64,000 nt of DNA, taken from Clostridiaceae bacterium. GTDB lineage: Bacteria; Bacillota; Clostridia; Lachnospirales; Lachnospiraceae. Every line of letters starts with the position of its first letter. Within the stretch, counting starts at the first letter, position 1. The translations under genes were made by a program, and so were the position numbers. Of this stretch, positions 53,891 to 61,884 are shown piece after piece. The stretch covers positions 1 to 64,000 of the forward strand of contig CABIXM010000015.1 of assembly GCA_902362725.1 (NCBI GenBank), given 5' to 3'. The notes under the pieces are model-generated. The model did no database searches. It saw only the letters and a program-made list of their open reading frames with translations, and was not told the origin of the DNA.

Positions 53891-53896
53891 TAGCAG

Positions 53897-53919
53897 GCTA
53901 TCTATACAAAAGAGAAAGG
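53897..53919 (+). repeat. Direct repeat, right copy
   Basis: Matches 53202-53224 at 21 of 23 bases; it starts 7 nt after the stop codon of the repeat protein and runs into its terminator. Confidence 0.85.
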
Positions 53920-53950
53920 GCAGCCTGGTTGGCTGCCATAATTTTTTTAT
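53919..53950 (+). terminator. Terminator of the repeat-protein gene
   Basis: GGCAGCC (53919-53925), TGGTT, GGCTGCC (53931-53937), then ATAATTTTTTTA. Confidence 0.9.
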
Positions 53951-54004
53951 TCATACTTCTCCCCTTTTTCCATATATTTATTACAAAAAACCGGAGGCAC
54001 TCAG

Positions 54005-54409
54005 ATGAAGCCTGGTGATGAGCGCTATCGGATCCTATATGAGCTTCAGCACAAATGCAATGAACTGAATCGGAAAATTGACTCATTGATTCGTATGATG
54101 GAAATGCTGACAACTTATATGAAGTATTCCAGCATAATGACTGAAATGGCGGCTGTGCAGCCGTCTAAATCTGATTCTGATAGTGATTCTGATGACGGGC
54201 AGGTTCATTTTGATGACGCACCGGAAAGGAGTAATCATATGGAACCCAGGGAGTTTCAGAAAATTATGAATATGGCGAAGAATTCGGATCATCCGATGTC
54301 GGAGGGAGAATTTCAGGAGATTTTCAATACGCTTAAACAGGGGAAGTCAGAAGAGGAAGTGGCCCGGATGGAACAGATGGTGAAGCTGGCAAAAAGCTTC
54401 ATGAAATAA
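54005..54409 (+). CDS. Hypothetical helical protein with a Ser-Asp repeat
   Basis: 134 residues. N-terminal helix (ERYRILYELQHKCNELNRKIDSLIRMMEML), a run SKSDSDSDSDD at about 54-64, then a Met/Glu-rich helical part (EFQKIMNMAKNSDHPMSEGEFQEIF; ARMEQMVKLAKSFMK). It resembles short phage- or plasmid-like hypothetical proteins but no family was recognised. ATG follows GGAGGCACTCAG. Third gene of the plus-strand island. Confidence 0.7.
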   Translation: MKPGDERYRILYELQHKCNELNRKIDSLIRMMEMLTTYMKYSSIMTEMAAVQPSKSDSDSDSDDGQVHFDDAPERSNHMEPREFQKIMNMAKNSDHPMSEGEFQEIFNTLKQGKSEEEVARMEQMVKLAKSFMK

Positions 54410-54435
54410 GGGGCTGTAACAGCCCCTACTCTTTT
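54410..54435. terminator. Shared terminator of the island and the CLC gene
   Basis: GGGGCTG (54410-54416), TAA, CAGCCCC (54420-54426), with TACTCTTTT on the plus strand and TTATTT on the minus. Confidence 0.75.
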
Positions 54436-55754
54436 GCGTTGCGATTGATAAATTTGGTTTTCACCTTGGAATACATAATCTTCTGACTGCGGTACAGCCC
54501 ATAATATCCGGACTGCATATAGCTGATAGCGATTGCGATAAAGTAAAAGGGGGCTCCTTCGAAGCCGAACATCTCCAGACTGATAAGCAGAGAAGAAATG
54601 GGGCTGTTGGTAACGCCGCAAAATACGGCCGCCATACCGCAGGCGCCTGCCAGAGATGGGGAAATATGTAAAATCTGTCCCATCAGACAGCCGAAGGTGG
54701 CTCCCACAAAGAAGGTAGGAACAATCTCGCCGCCTTTAAAGCCGCCGGACAGCGTAATTGCCGTGAACAGGATCTTCAGTAAAAATGCCGCCCAGAATAC
54801 CTGCTGCTCTACCACGGCGCGCTCCACCACTTGCATACCGGTTCCCAGATAATCCGTGGTTCCTAAAGCAAGGGTCAGAAGGATAATCAGAGCGCCGGAC
54901 ACCAGCGGACGCACAAAGGCATTCTGAATCTTTTCCGCGAACAGTTCCTCTGTCTTATGCAGCACCACGCAGAACAGAATACTGACTGCCGCGCAGCACA
55001 GACCCAGAACCATAATCTTGAACCCGTTGACCGGATTCAGTTCCGGCAAAACGCCTAACGCGAAGCGCTCTCCGGTCAGTCCGAAATGACAGGCAACCCC
55101 ATAGGCAATATAGGACGCCACCACGCAGGGCACCAGGGCTGCGTAATGCATGATTCCCACACTGACAACCTCCATGGAGAACACCGTGGCCGCCATGGGC
55201 GTGCCAAACAGGGCGGAAAAGGCTGCGCTCATTCCGGCCATAATCATAACGCGCCGGTCATTTTCATCAATCCGCAGAATTCTGCCCAAAAAGTTTCCGA
55301 TGCTGCCTCCCAGCTGCAGAGCCGCGCCCTCGCGTCCTGCGGAGCCGCCGAACAGATGGGTCAGAATGGTGGAAATGAAGATCAGCGGCGCTGTCTTCAG
55401 TGGAATCTCACGCTCTGCGTGGATCGCGTCCAGCACCATATTGGTGCTGCTCCGCTCCTGCTTCCGCTCCCATTGATACATCCAGACAATCAGGACTCCC
55501 GCGAAGGGCAGTCCGTAGAGAATCCAGGGGTGCTCCATTCGGAAGGCAGTTGCCATAGATACGCCCTTTCCAAAGGCCGTTCCCACCAATCCCAGGGCTA
55601 TTCCAGTCAGAGCCGCGAATACCAGCCACTTAATCAGAACGACTAATCGGTTCCAGATCGTAATCCGGAACCGATTCTCAAGCTGCGGGAGAACACCCTC
55701 CCGCAGCTCTTCTGTGTTTTCAGTTTTTATCTCGTTTTGCTTCTGTTCATCCAT
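54426..55754 (-). CDS. CLC family anion transporter
   Basis: 442 residues, CLC fold. The gating-glutamate motif is GGSAGREGAALQLGG and the later filter GGFKGGEIVPTF. The first filter loop reads SSTNMVLDAI where chloride CLCs have GSGIP. A GREGA motif and a changed first loop are reported for fluoride-exporting CLC-F proteins, so fluoride export is possible; no fluoride riboswitch is seen. There is no C-terminal CBS domain. ATG overlaps the leuS stop by one nt. Confidence 0.9.
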   Translation of the reverse strand: MDEQKQNEIKTENTEELREGVLPQLENRFRITIWNRLVVLIKWLVFAALTGIALGLVGTAFGKGVSMATAFRMEHPWILYGLPFAGVLIVWMYQWERKQERSSTNMVLDAIHAEREIPLKTAPLIFISTILTHLFGGSAGREGAALQLGGSIGNFLGRILRIDENDRRVMIMAGMSAAFSALFGTPMAATVFSMEVVSVGIMHYAALVPCVVASYIAYGVACHFGLTGERFALGVLPELNPVNGFKIMVLGLCCAAVSILFCVVLHKTEELFAEKIQNAFVRPLVSGALIILLTLALGTTDYLGTGMQVVERAVVEQQVFWAAFLLKILFTAITLSGGFKGGEIVPTFFVGATFGCLMGQILHISPSLAGACGMAAVFCGVTNSPISSLLISLEMFGFEGAPFYFIAIAISYMQSGYYGLYRSQKIMYSKVKTKFINRNAKE

Positions 55755-58171
55755 TAGGGCTTTACCACAATATTAATGATTCTTCCGGGCACATAAATCT
55801 CTTTTACAATTGTACCCTTCAGCCAGTCTGCTACGATTTCTTTTCCTGCCGCAATGGCCTCGTCCTTGGATACGCTGGTGGACAGGGTTACCGTTCCGCG
55901 GGTCTTGCCGTTGACCTGAACCGCGATCTCGATCTCGTCGTCCTTCATGGCTTCCTCATCAGCATCCGGCCAGCCGTGTCCGAAGACGGTCTCGCTGTGA
56001 CCGAGCTGCTCCCAGAGCTCCTCTGCGATATGGGGCGCGAACGGAGCAATCAGCGTAACGGCTGTCTCCAGGGTCTCCTTATCCAGACCATCCTGACGCT
56101 TTGCCAGATCGATCAGCTTATTGTTGTACTCCATGAAGCCGGAAATAACCGTATTCAGGCTGAAGCTGTTCAGACGGGTGGTGATGTCATAAACCATCTT
56201 GTGACGGAGCTTCACACTCTCCGGAGTCTCCTTTGTTTCCTTGTCCTTATTGTCCAGAACCAGGTTCCAGAAACGCTTCAAGAAACGGGATACACCGTCG
56301 ATGCCTCTGTCGTCCCACTCTGCGTCCAGCTCGGGCGGTCCGACGAACATCTCATACATCCGGAGCGCGTCACAGCCATAATCGCGGATCAAATCATCCG
56401 GGGAAACCACATTTCCCTTGGACTTACTCATCTTGATACCGTTCTTACCGGTAATCATACCCTGATTGAACAGCTTGGTAAACGGCTCGTCAAAGTCTAC
56501 CACTCCGATATCATGCAGGAACTTGGTATAGAAACGGGAGTACAGCAGATGAAGTACCGCGTGCTCCACACCGCCGATGTACATATCAACCGGCAGATAC
56601 TTGTCAGCCTTTTCACGGCTTACCAGCTCTTCATCGTTATGGTTGTCCACGTAACGCAGGAAATACCAGGAGGAACCTGCCCACTGGGGCATGGTGTTGG
56701 TCTCTCTCTTTGCAGGCGCGCCGCAGCAGGGACAGGTGGTATTCACCCACTCGTCAATGGCAGCCAGCGGAGACTCTCCGGTGCCGGTGGGCTGATAGCT
56801 GTCAACCTCCGGTAGCTCCAGGGGAAGCTGATCCTCCGGAACCGGAACATTACCGCACTTGGGGCAGTGGATAATCGGGATCGGCTCGCCCCAGTAGCGC
56901 TGACGGGAGAATACCCAGTCACGCAGCTTGTAGTTGACCGTCTTTTTACCTACGCCCATTTTCTCGATGATAAGCGGAGCTTCCTTCTTCAGCACTGCGG
57001 ATTCCATACCATTCCAGTCGCCGGAATTGATCATGGTTCCACTTGCCTCTGTGTAAGCCTCTGTCATATTCTCGATTTCCTTGCCATCCTTTGCGATAAC
57101 CTGGATGATCGGAATATTGAATTTCTTCGCGAATTCAAAGTCACGGTCGTCATGGGCCGGTACACACATGATCGCGCCGGTACCATAATCAGCCAGTACG
57201 TAATCGGAAAGCCAGATGGGAACTTTTGCTCCGTTGATGGGATTGATGGCATAGCTTCCAGTGAATACGCCGGTCTTCTCCTTGTCCTGTACACGGTCCA
57301 CGTTAGAACGCATGGAGGACTTGAATATATAATCCTCTACAGCGGCTCTGGTCTCATCGGTCGCCAGCTTGGAAGCCAGCGCGTGCTCCGGAGCCAGCAC
57401 CATGAAGGTAGCGCCGTGCAGGGTATCCGGACGGGTAGTGTATACAGTAATGGTCTCATCGCTGTTCTCCACCTTGAAATCTACCTCAGCACCGTAAGAC
57501 TTACCAATCCAGTCAGTCTGCATCTTCTTAACCTTCTCCGGCCAGTCCAGCTTATCCAGATCGTCCAGAAGTCTGTCTGCGTATGCGGTAATCTTCAGCA
57601 TCCACTGACGCAGGTTTTTCTTGGTAACCGGGGTGCCGCAACGCTCGCAGCAGCCGTTGACTACTTCCTCATTGGCCAGACCGGTCTTACAGGACGGGCA
57701 CCAGTTGATGGGGAACTCCTTCTCGTATGCCAGACCCTTCTTGAACATCTGTACAAAGATCCACTGGGTCCACTTGTAGAACTTCGGATCCGTCGTATTT
57801 ACTTCCATATCCCAGTCGTAAAGAGCAGCGATATCGTTGATCTGTCTCTTGATATTGGCCACATTCTCTGCAGTAGACTTTGCCGGATGTACGCCCATCT
57901 TGATGGCGTAGTTCTCAGCCGGAAGTCCGAATGCGTCCCATCCCATGGGATGAATGATGTAATGTCCCTGCATCAGCTTGTAACGGCTCCATACATCACT
58001 GATCACATAACCTCTCCAGTGACCTACATGAAGTCCGTTGCCTGACGGATACGGGAACATATCCAGACAATAGTATTTCGGTTTTTTTCCGTCGTTGACG
58101 TTCACCGGATGCTCTTCCCAGTGTTTCCGCCATTTCTCTTCCACCGCGTGGTGGTTAAATGGTACTGCCAT
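55754..58171 (-). CDS. leuS: Leucyl-tRNA synthetase
   Basis: 805 residues, full length bacterial LeuRS. HIGH-type motif PYPSGNGLHVGH, zinc-like CPSCKTGLANEEVVNGCCERCG, a CP1 editing domain (about 220-420; TTRPDTLHGATF) and KMSKSKGNVVSPDD. C-terminal anticodon-binding domain present. AAGAGGAG precedes ATG. The upstream region is too short for a T-box leader. Confidence 0.98.
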   Translation of the reverse strand: MAVPFNHHAVEEKWRKHWEEHPVNVNDGKKPKYYCLDMFPYPSGNGLHVGHWRGYVISDVWSRYKLMQGHYIIHPMGWDAFGLPAENYAIKMGVHPAKSTAENVANIKRQINDIAALYDWDMEVNTTDPKFYKWTQWIFVQMFKKGLAYEKEFPINWCPSCKTGLANEEVVNGCCERCGTPVTKKNLRQWMLKITAYADRLLDDLDKLDWPEKVKKMQTDWIGKSYGAEVDFKVENSDETITVYTTRPDTLHGATFMVLAPEHALASKLATDETRAAVEDYIFKSSMRSNVDRVQDKEKTGVFTGSYAINPINGAKVPIWLSDYVLADYGTGAIMCVPAHDDRDFEFAKKFNIPIIQVIAKDGKEIENMTEAYTEASGTMINSGDWNGMESAVLKKEAPLIIEKMGVGKKTVNYKLRDWVFSRQRYWGEPIPIIHCPKCGNVPVPEDQLPLELPEVDSYQPTGTGESPLAAIDEWVNTTCPCCGAPAKRETNTMPQWAGSSWYFLRYVDNHNDEELVSREKADKYLPVDMYIGGVEHAVLHLLYSRFYTKFLHDIGVVDFDEPFTKLFNQGMITGKNGIKMSKSKGNVVSPDDLIRDYGCDALRMYEMFVGPPELDAEWDDRGIDGVSRFLKRFWNLVLDNKDKETKETPESVKLRHKMVYDITTRLNSFSLNTVISGFMEYNNKLIDLAKRQDGLDKETLETAVTLIAPFAPHIAEELWEQLGHSETVFGHGWPDADEEAMKDDEIEIAVQVNGKTRGTVTLSTSVSKDEAIAAGKEIVADWLKGTIVKEIYVPGRIINIVVKP

Positions 58172-58228
58172 TTTTTTCCACTCCTCTTATCTTAATTGCT
58201 TCGTAAAAATAAATTTCCACTGCATTTT

Positions 58229-58256
58229 ATCATATCACACCAGACCGCTTTGTCAA
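58229..58256 (-). promoter_or_regulatory. Sigma-A promoter of leuS
   Basis: TTGACA (58251-58256), 16-nt spacer, TATGAT (58229-58234), about 55 nt before the ATG. Confidence 0.8.
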
Positions 58257-58269
58257 GCAAAATCCGAGT

Positions 58270-60006
58270 TTACACAGCCCACTGGCTGTTGTACAGCTCT
58301 GTGTAAAAGCCCCCTGCCGCAAGCAGACTCTCATGGGTACCCTGCTCGATAATCTGTCCGTCCCGCATAACGAGAATCACATCTGCCTCCCGGATGGTAG
58401 ACAGCCGGTGGGCTACGATGAAGCTGGTACGCCCCTCCATCATTTTCGCAAAGGCGTTCTGAATCCGAAGCTCCGTGCGGGTGTCAATGCTGGAGGTGGC
58501 CTCGTCCAGAATCAGCATGGGCGGCAGACACAGCATAACCCGGGCAATACACAGCAGCTGCTTCTGGCCCTGGGAAAGACTTCCGCCGTCCTCCGAAAGC
58601 ACCGTGTCATAGCCCTTCGGCAGACGCCGGATAAAGCTGTGGGCGTGGGAGGCCTTCGCCGCCTCGATAATCTCTTCCTCCGTGGCGTCCGGCTTTCCAT
58701 AGGAAATGTTGTCGCGAACCGTCGCGGATTTCAGCCAGGTCTCCTGCAATACCATACCGTACTGCTGCCGCAGATTTTCCCGGGTCAGCTCCTGAATGGG
58801 CGTTCCGTCCACGGAAATGCAGCCTGCATCCACGTCGTAGAACCGCATCAGCAGATTGATGAGTGTGCTTTTTCCACAGCCGGTGGGACCCACGATGGCG
58901 ATTCTCTGGCCGGGCTTTACATGCAGATTCAGGTTCTTTATCAGTTCTCTGTCCTTCGTATAGGAGAACTCTACATGTTCCAGATCCACACTGCCCTCTG
59001 CCTTCTCGATACAGGGGCCGTCCGCAGGATCCGCGCTCATGGGCTCCTGGTCGATAAAATCAAAGACACGCTCCGCGCAGGCCAGGGCATTCTGAAGCTC
59101 GGTGACTACACCGGAGATCTCATTAAAGGGCTTAGTGTACTGATTGGCATAGCTTAAGAAGCAGGAAAGCTGACCCACGCTCAATCCTCCCCGGATAGCC
59201 GCGAAAGCGCCTGCCACGCCCACACCTGCGTAAACCATGCTGTTGACAAACCGGGTAGCCGGGTTGGTAATGGAAGAATAGAAAATCGCACGCAGGCTGT
59301 GCTTCTGCAGCTGCCGGTTGATCGCATCAAACTGCGCAATGGCTTCTTCTTCATGCCCAAAAGCTTTGACTACCTTCTGATTTCCCACCATCTCATCGAT
59401 GAGTCCGGTGAGCTCGCCCCGGGTCTCGGACTGGAGCTTGAACATGCTGTGGGTCCGCCGGGCGATAAAGCTGGCCACCAGAAGGGACAGCGGCGTAATG
59501 CAGACCACCACCAGCGTAATGCCCACATTGACCGAGAGCATGAACAGCAGAGTTCCCAGAATCGTCATCACGCCTGTAAATAACTGGGTGAATCCCATCA
59601 GCAGGCCGTCGGAAAACTGGTCGATATCCGCAATCAGACGGCTGACGATGTCGCCCTGTGGATGGCTATCGATATAGCTCAGGGGCAGATCCTGCATATG
59701 GTCAAAGGCCTCGGTCCGCACGTCCATCACGACCTTATAAGTGATATGGTTGTTGCAGAGGTTCATGAGCCACTGGAATACAGAGGTGGATCCGATGATG
59801 ACGCCCAGCTTTGTCAGAAGCTTTAACAGGGCCGCAAAGTCTACCGCTCCCTTTCCCATCATATAGTCGATGGCGTCTCCGGTGAGAATCGGCGCATACA
59901 GGGTCAGGGCCACGGTCAGAACCGCCAGCAGGATGGACGCCAGCAGATACAATCGATACCCTTCGATATAGCAAAGGACTCTTTTTAATGTGGATTTACG
60001 CTTCAT
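58270..60006 (-). CDS. ABC exporter half-transporter, subunit B (canonical catalytic Glu)
   Basis: 578 residues: six membrane segments (about 20-310) and an NBD. Walker A GPTGCGKSTL, Walker B MLILDEATSSID with the catalytic Glu, H-loop AHRLSTI. The signature is LSQGQKQ instead of LSGGQ. Paired with the gene upstream (11-nt overlap), it makes a heterodimer like BmrCD/TM287-288. The substrate is unknown; multidrug export is common. ATG 60006 follows GAGGAGG, located within the last codons of the partner. Confidence 0.92.
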   Translation of the reverse strand: MKRKSTLKRVLCYIEGYRLYLLASILLAVLTVALTLYAPILTGDAIDYMMGKGAVDFAALLKLLTKLGVIIGSTSVFQWLMNLCNNHITYKVVMDVRTEAFDHMQDLPLSYIDSHPQGDIVSRLIADIDQFSDGLLMGFTQLFTGVMTILGTLLFMLSVNVGITLVVVCITPLSLLVASFIARRTHSMFKLQSETRGELTGLIDEMVGNQKVVKAFGHEEEAIAQFDAINRQLQKHSLRAIFYSSITNPATRFVNSMVYAGVGVAGAFAAIRGGLSVGQLSCFLSYANQYTKPFNEISGVVTELQNALACAERVFDFIDQEPMSADPADGPCIEKAEGSVDLEHVEFSYTKDRELIKNLNLHVKPGQRIAIVGPTGCGKSTLINLLMRFYDVDAGCISVDGTPIQELTRENLRQQYGMVLQETWLKSATVRDNISYGKPDATEEEIIEAAKASHAHSFIRRLPKGYDTVLSEDGGSLSQGQKQLLCIARVMLCLPPMLILDEATSSIDTRTELRIQNAFAKMMEGRTSFIVAHRLSTIREADVILVMRDGQIIEQGTHESLLAAGGFYTELYNSQWAV

Positions 60007-61738
60007 GTGCCTTTTCCTCCTCTGCCGAAACCTGGGAATTACAGATCTCCCGATATACCTCACAATTCTGATACAACTCCTCGTGCTTTCCGATGCCGGC
60101 TACCGCGCCGTCGTCCAGCACAATAATCTGATCGGCCTGCCGGATGGTCGCCGCACGCTGGGATACCAGGAAGACCGTAGCCTTTTCTTTATGCTCCCGC
60201 AGAGCCTTCCGAAGCTTCGCGTCCGTAGCGAAATCCAGAGCCGAAGCACTGTCATCCAGAATCAGGATCTCCGGATCCCGCACCAGCGCTCTTGCAATGG
60301 TCAGACGCTGTCTCTGTCCGCCGGACAGGTTGCGTCCGCCCTGCAGGACTTCGGTATCCAGACCCTTTTCTTTCTTTTCCACGATCTCACGGCCCTGGGC
60401 GGTCTCAAGAGCTGCGTACAGTTCTTCGTCTGTGGCATCCTCTTTTCCCCACCGGAGGTTCTCCCGGATCGTACCGGAGAACAGTACCGCCTTCTGGGGA
60501 ACGACGCCTATCTTTCCGCGCAGGCCCTCGTAGGTATATTCCTGTACGTTCCGGCCGTCCACCAGCACTTCTCCCTCTGTCACGTCGTAAAAACGGGGAA
60601 TCAGGTTCACCAGGGTGGATTTTCCGGAACCGGTGCCACCGATAATACCTATGGTCTCGCCTGGATAGGCCCGGAAGCTCACATGGGACAGGGCCGCGTC
60701 TGCACCCTCCTCATAGGTAATGCTGACATCCTTGAATTCCACACAGAGAACTCCATTCTCCTGCTTCTGTTCTCTGACCGTTCCTTCCGCCATACCCGTT
60801 TCCTGATCCAGAATCTTATTGATACGGGACAGACAGGCCAGAGACTTGGTTACATTGATGATCAGATTGGCCAGCTTAATCAGTTCCACGAGAATCTGAG
60901 ACATATAGTTGACCAGCGCCACCACCTGGCCCTGGCTTAAGATGCCCGCATCTACCTGGCGGCCGCCGGTCCATACCAGCAGAATCACCGCTACATTGAT
61001 AATCGCGTAAGTCAGGGGATTCAAAAGCCCGGAAATCCGGCCTACGAAAAGCTGGGTGTTCATAAGGGCAGTGCTGTCCCGATGAAAGGTCTTCATCTCC
61101 TCCTGCTGCCGGTTGAATGCCCGTACCACACGGACACCGGACAGATTTTCCCGCACATGCAGAAGCACCCGATCCAGCTCATTCTGTACCCTCCGGTACC
61201 AGGGAATCGTAACGCCCATGATAGCAAAAACCACCACAAAAAGAACCGGAATCACTGCGGCAAAGATCGTCGCGCACCTTACGTCAATGGTAAAGGCCAT
61301 GATCATGGCGCCAAATACGATAAAGGGAGAGCGCAGAAATAAACGCAGCACCAGATTCACACCGGTCTGTACCTGATTGATATCACTGGTAATCCGGGTA
61401 ATCAGCGTGGAGGTTCCAATGGTATCCAACTCCTTATAGGAGAAGCTGTTCAGATGCTCAAATAAAGCCTTCCGCATGGCCGTGCTGGTTCCCACCGCCG
61501 CCTTCGCCGCGAAATACTGGGCCGTAATAGAACTGGCCAGTCCCACGAAGCCCAGCAGAATCAGGACACCGCCCATTTTTAGCACATAGCTGCCGTCCCG
61601 GCTCGCGATACCCGTATCAATGATATTCGCCACCACCAGCGGCACCAGAAGCTCAAAGCTGGCTTCCAGAAGCTTAAAGAGAGGACCTAAGATACTCTCC
61701 TTTTTGTAATGCTTCATATAACTCCATAATCGTTTCAT
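59996..61738 (-). CDS. ABC exporter half-transporter, subunit A (degenerate Walker B)
   Basis: 580 residues: six membrane segments and an NBD with Walker A GGTGSGKSTL, canonical signature LSGGQRQR, and Walker B ILILDDSASALD in which Asp replaces the catalytic Glu; the H-loop reads SQRAATI, so the switch histidine is Gln. This subunit's own site is thus degenerate and pairs with the partner's LSQGQ. First gene of the pair, with GAGGAG before the ATG. Confidence 0.93.
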   Translation of the reverse strand: MKRLWSYMKHYKKESILGPLFKLLEASFELLVPLVVANIIDTGIASRDGSYVLKMGGVLILLGFVGLASSITAQYFAAKAAVGTSTAMRKALFEHLNSFSYKELDTIGTSTLITRITSDINQVQTGVNLVLRLFLRSPFIVFGAMIMAFTIDVRCATIFAAVIPVLFVVVFAIMGVTIPWYRRVQNELDRVLLHVRENLSGVRVVRAFNRQQEEMKTFHRDSTALMNTQLFVGRISGLLNPLTYAIINVAVILLVWTGGRQVDAGILSQGQVVALVNYMSQILVELIKLANLIINVTKSLACLSRINKILDQETGMAEGTVREQKQENGVLCVEFKDVSITYEEGADAALSHVSFRAYPGETIGIIGGTGSGKSTLVNLIPRFYDVTEGEVLVDGRNVQEYTYEGLRGKIGVVPQKAVLFSGTIRENLRWGKEDATDEELYAALETAQGREIVEKKEKGLDTEVLQGGRNLSGGQRQRLTIARALVRDPEILILDDSASALDFATDAKLRKALREHKEKATVFLVSQRAATIRQADQIIVLDDGAVAGIGKHEELYQNCEVYREICNSQVSAEEEKAHEA

Positions 61739-61809
61739 AACATAACTCCTCTGAAAGATGAATTCTTTTTTTATTTTACCCTCCGAAGATTTATTTTACA
61801 AGAACTTTT

Positions 61810-61850
61810 AAACGCAAAAGGACGCCCGGTTTACACCGCCGGGCATCCTT
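61810..61850 (-). terminator. Terminator after the EF-G-like gene
   Basis: AAGGACGCCCGG (61818-61829) and CCGGGCATCCTT (61839-61850), one G-T pair, 9-nt loop; TTTTGCGTTT follows on the minus strand. Confidence 0.9.
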
Positions 61851-61884
61851 CTCTTTTATCTCCCCTTATCTCATAAAACCCTGT

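Noticed and set aside
56867..58045. 392-codon plus-strand frame antisense to leuS
   Set aside because: Shadow of leuS with no recognisable domain or start signal.
58172..58269. T-box leader before leuS
   Set aside because: Only 98 nt lie upstream, most taken by the promoter; no T-box sequence or terminator/antiterminator pair is visible.
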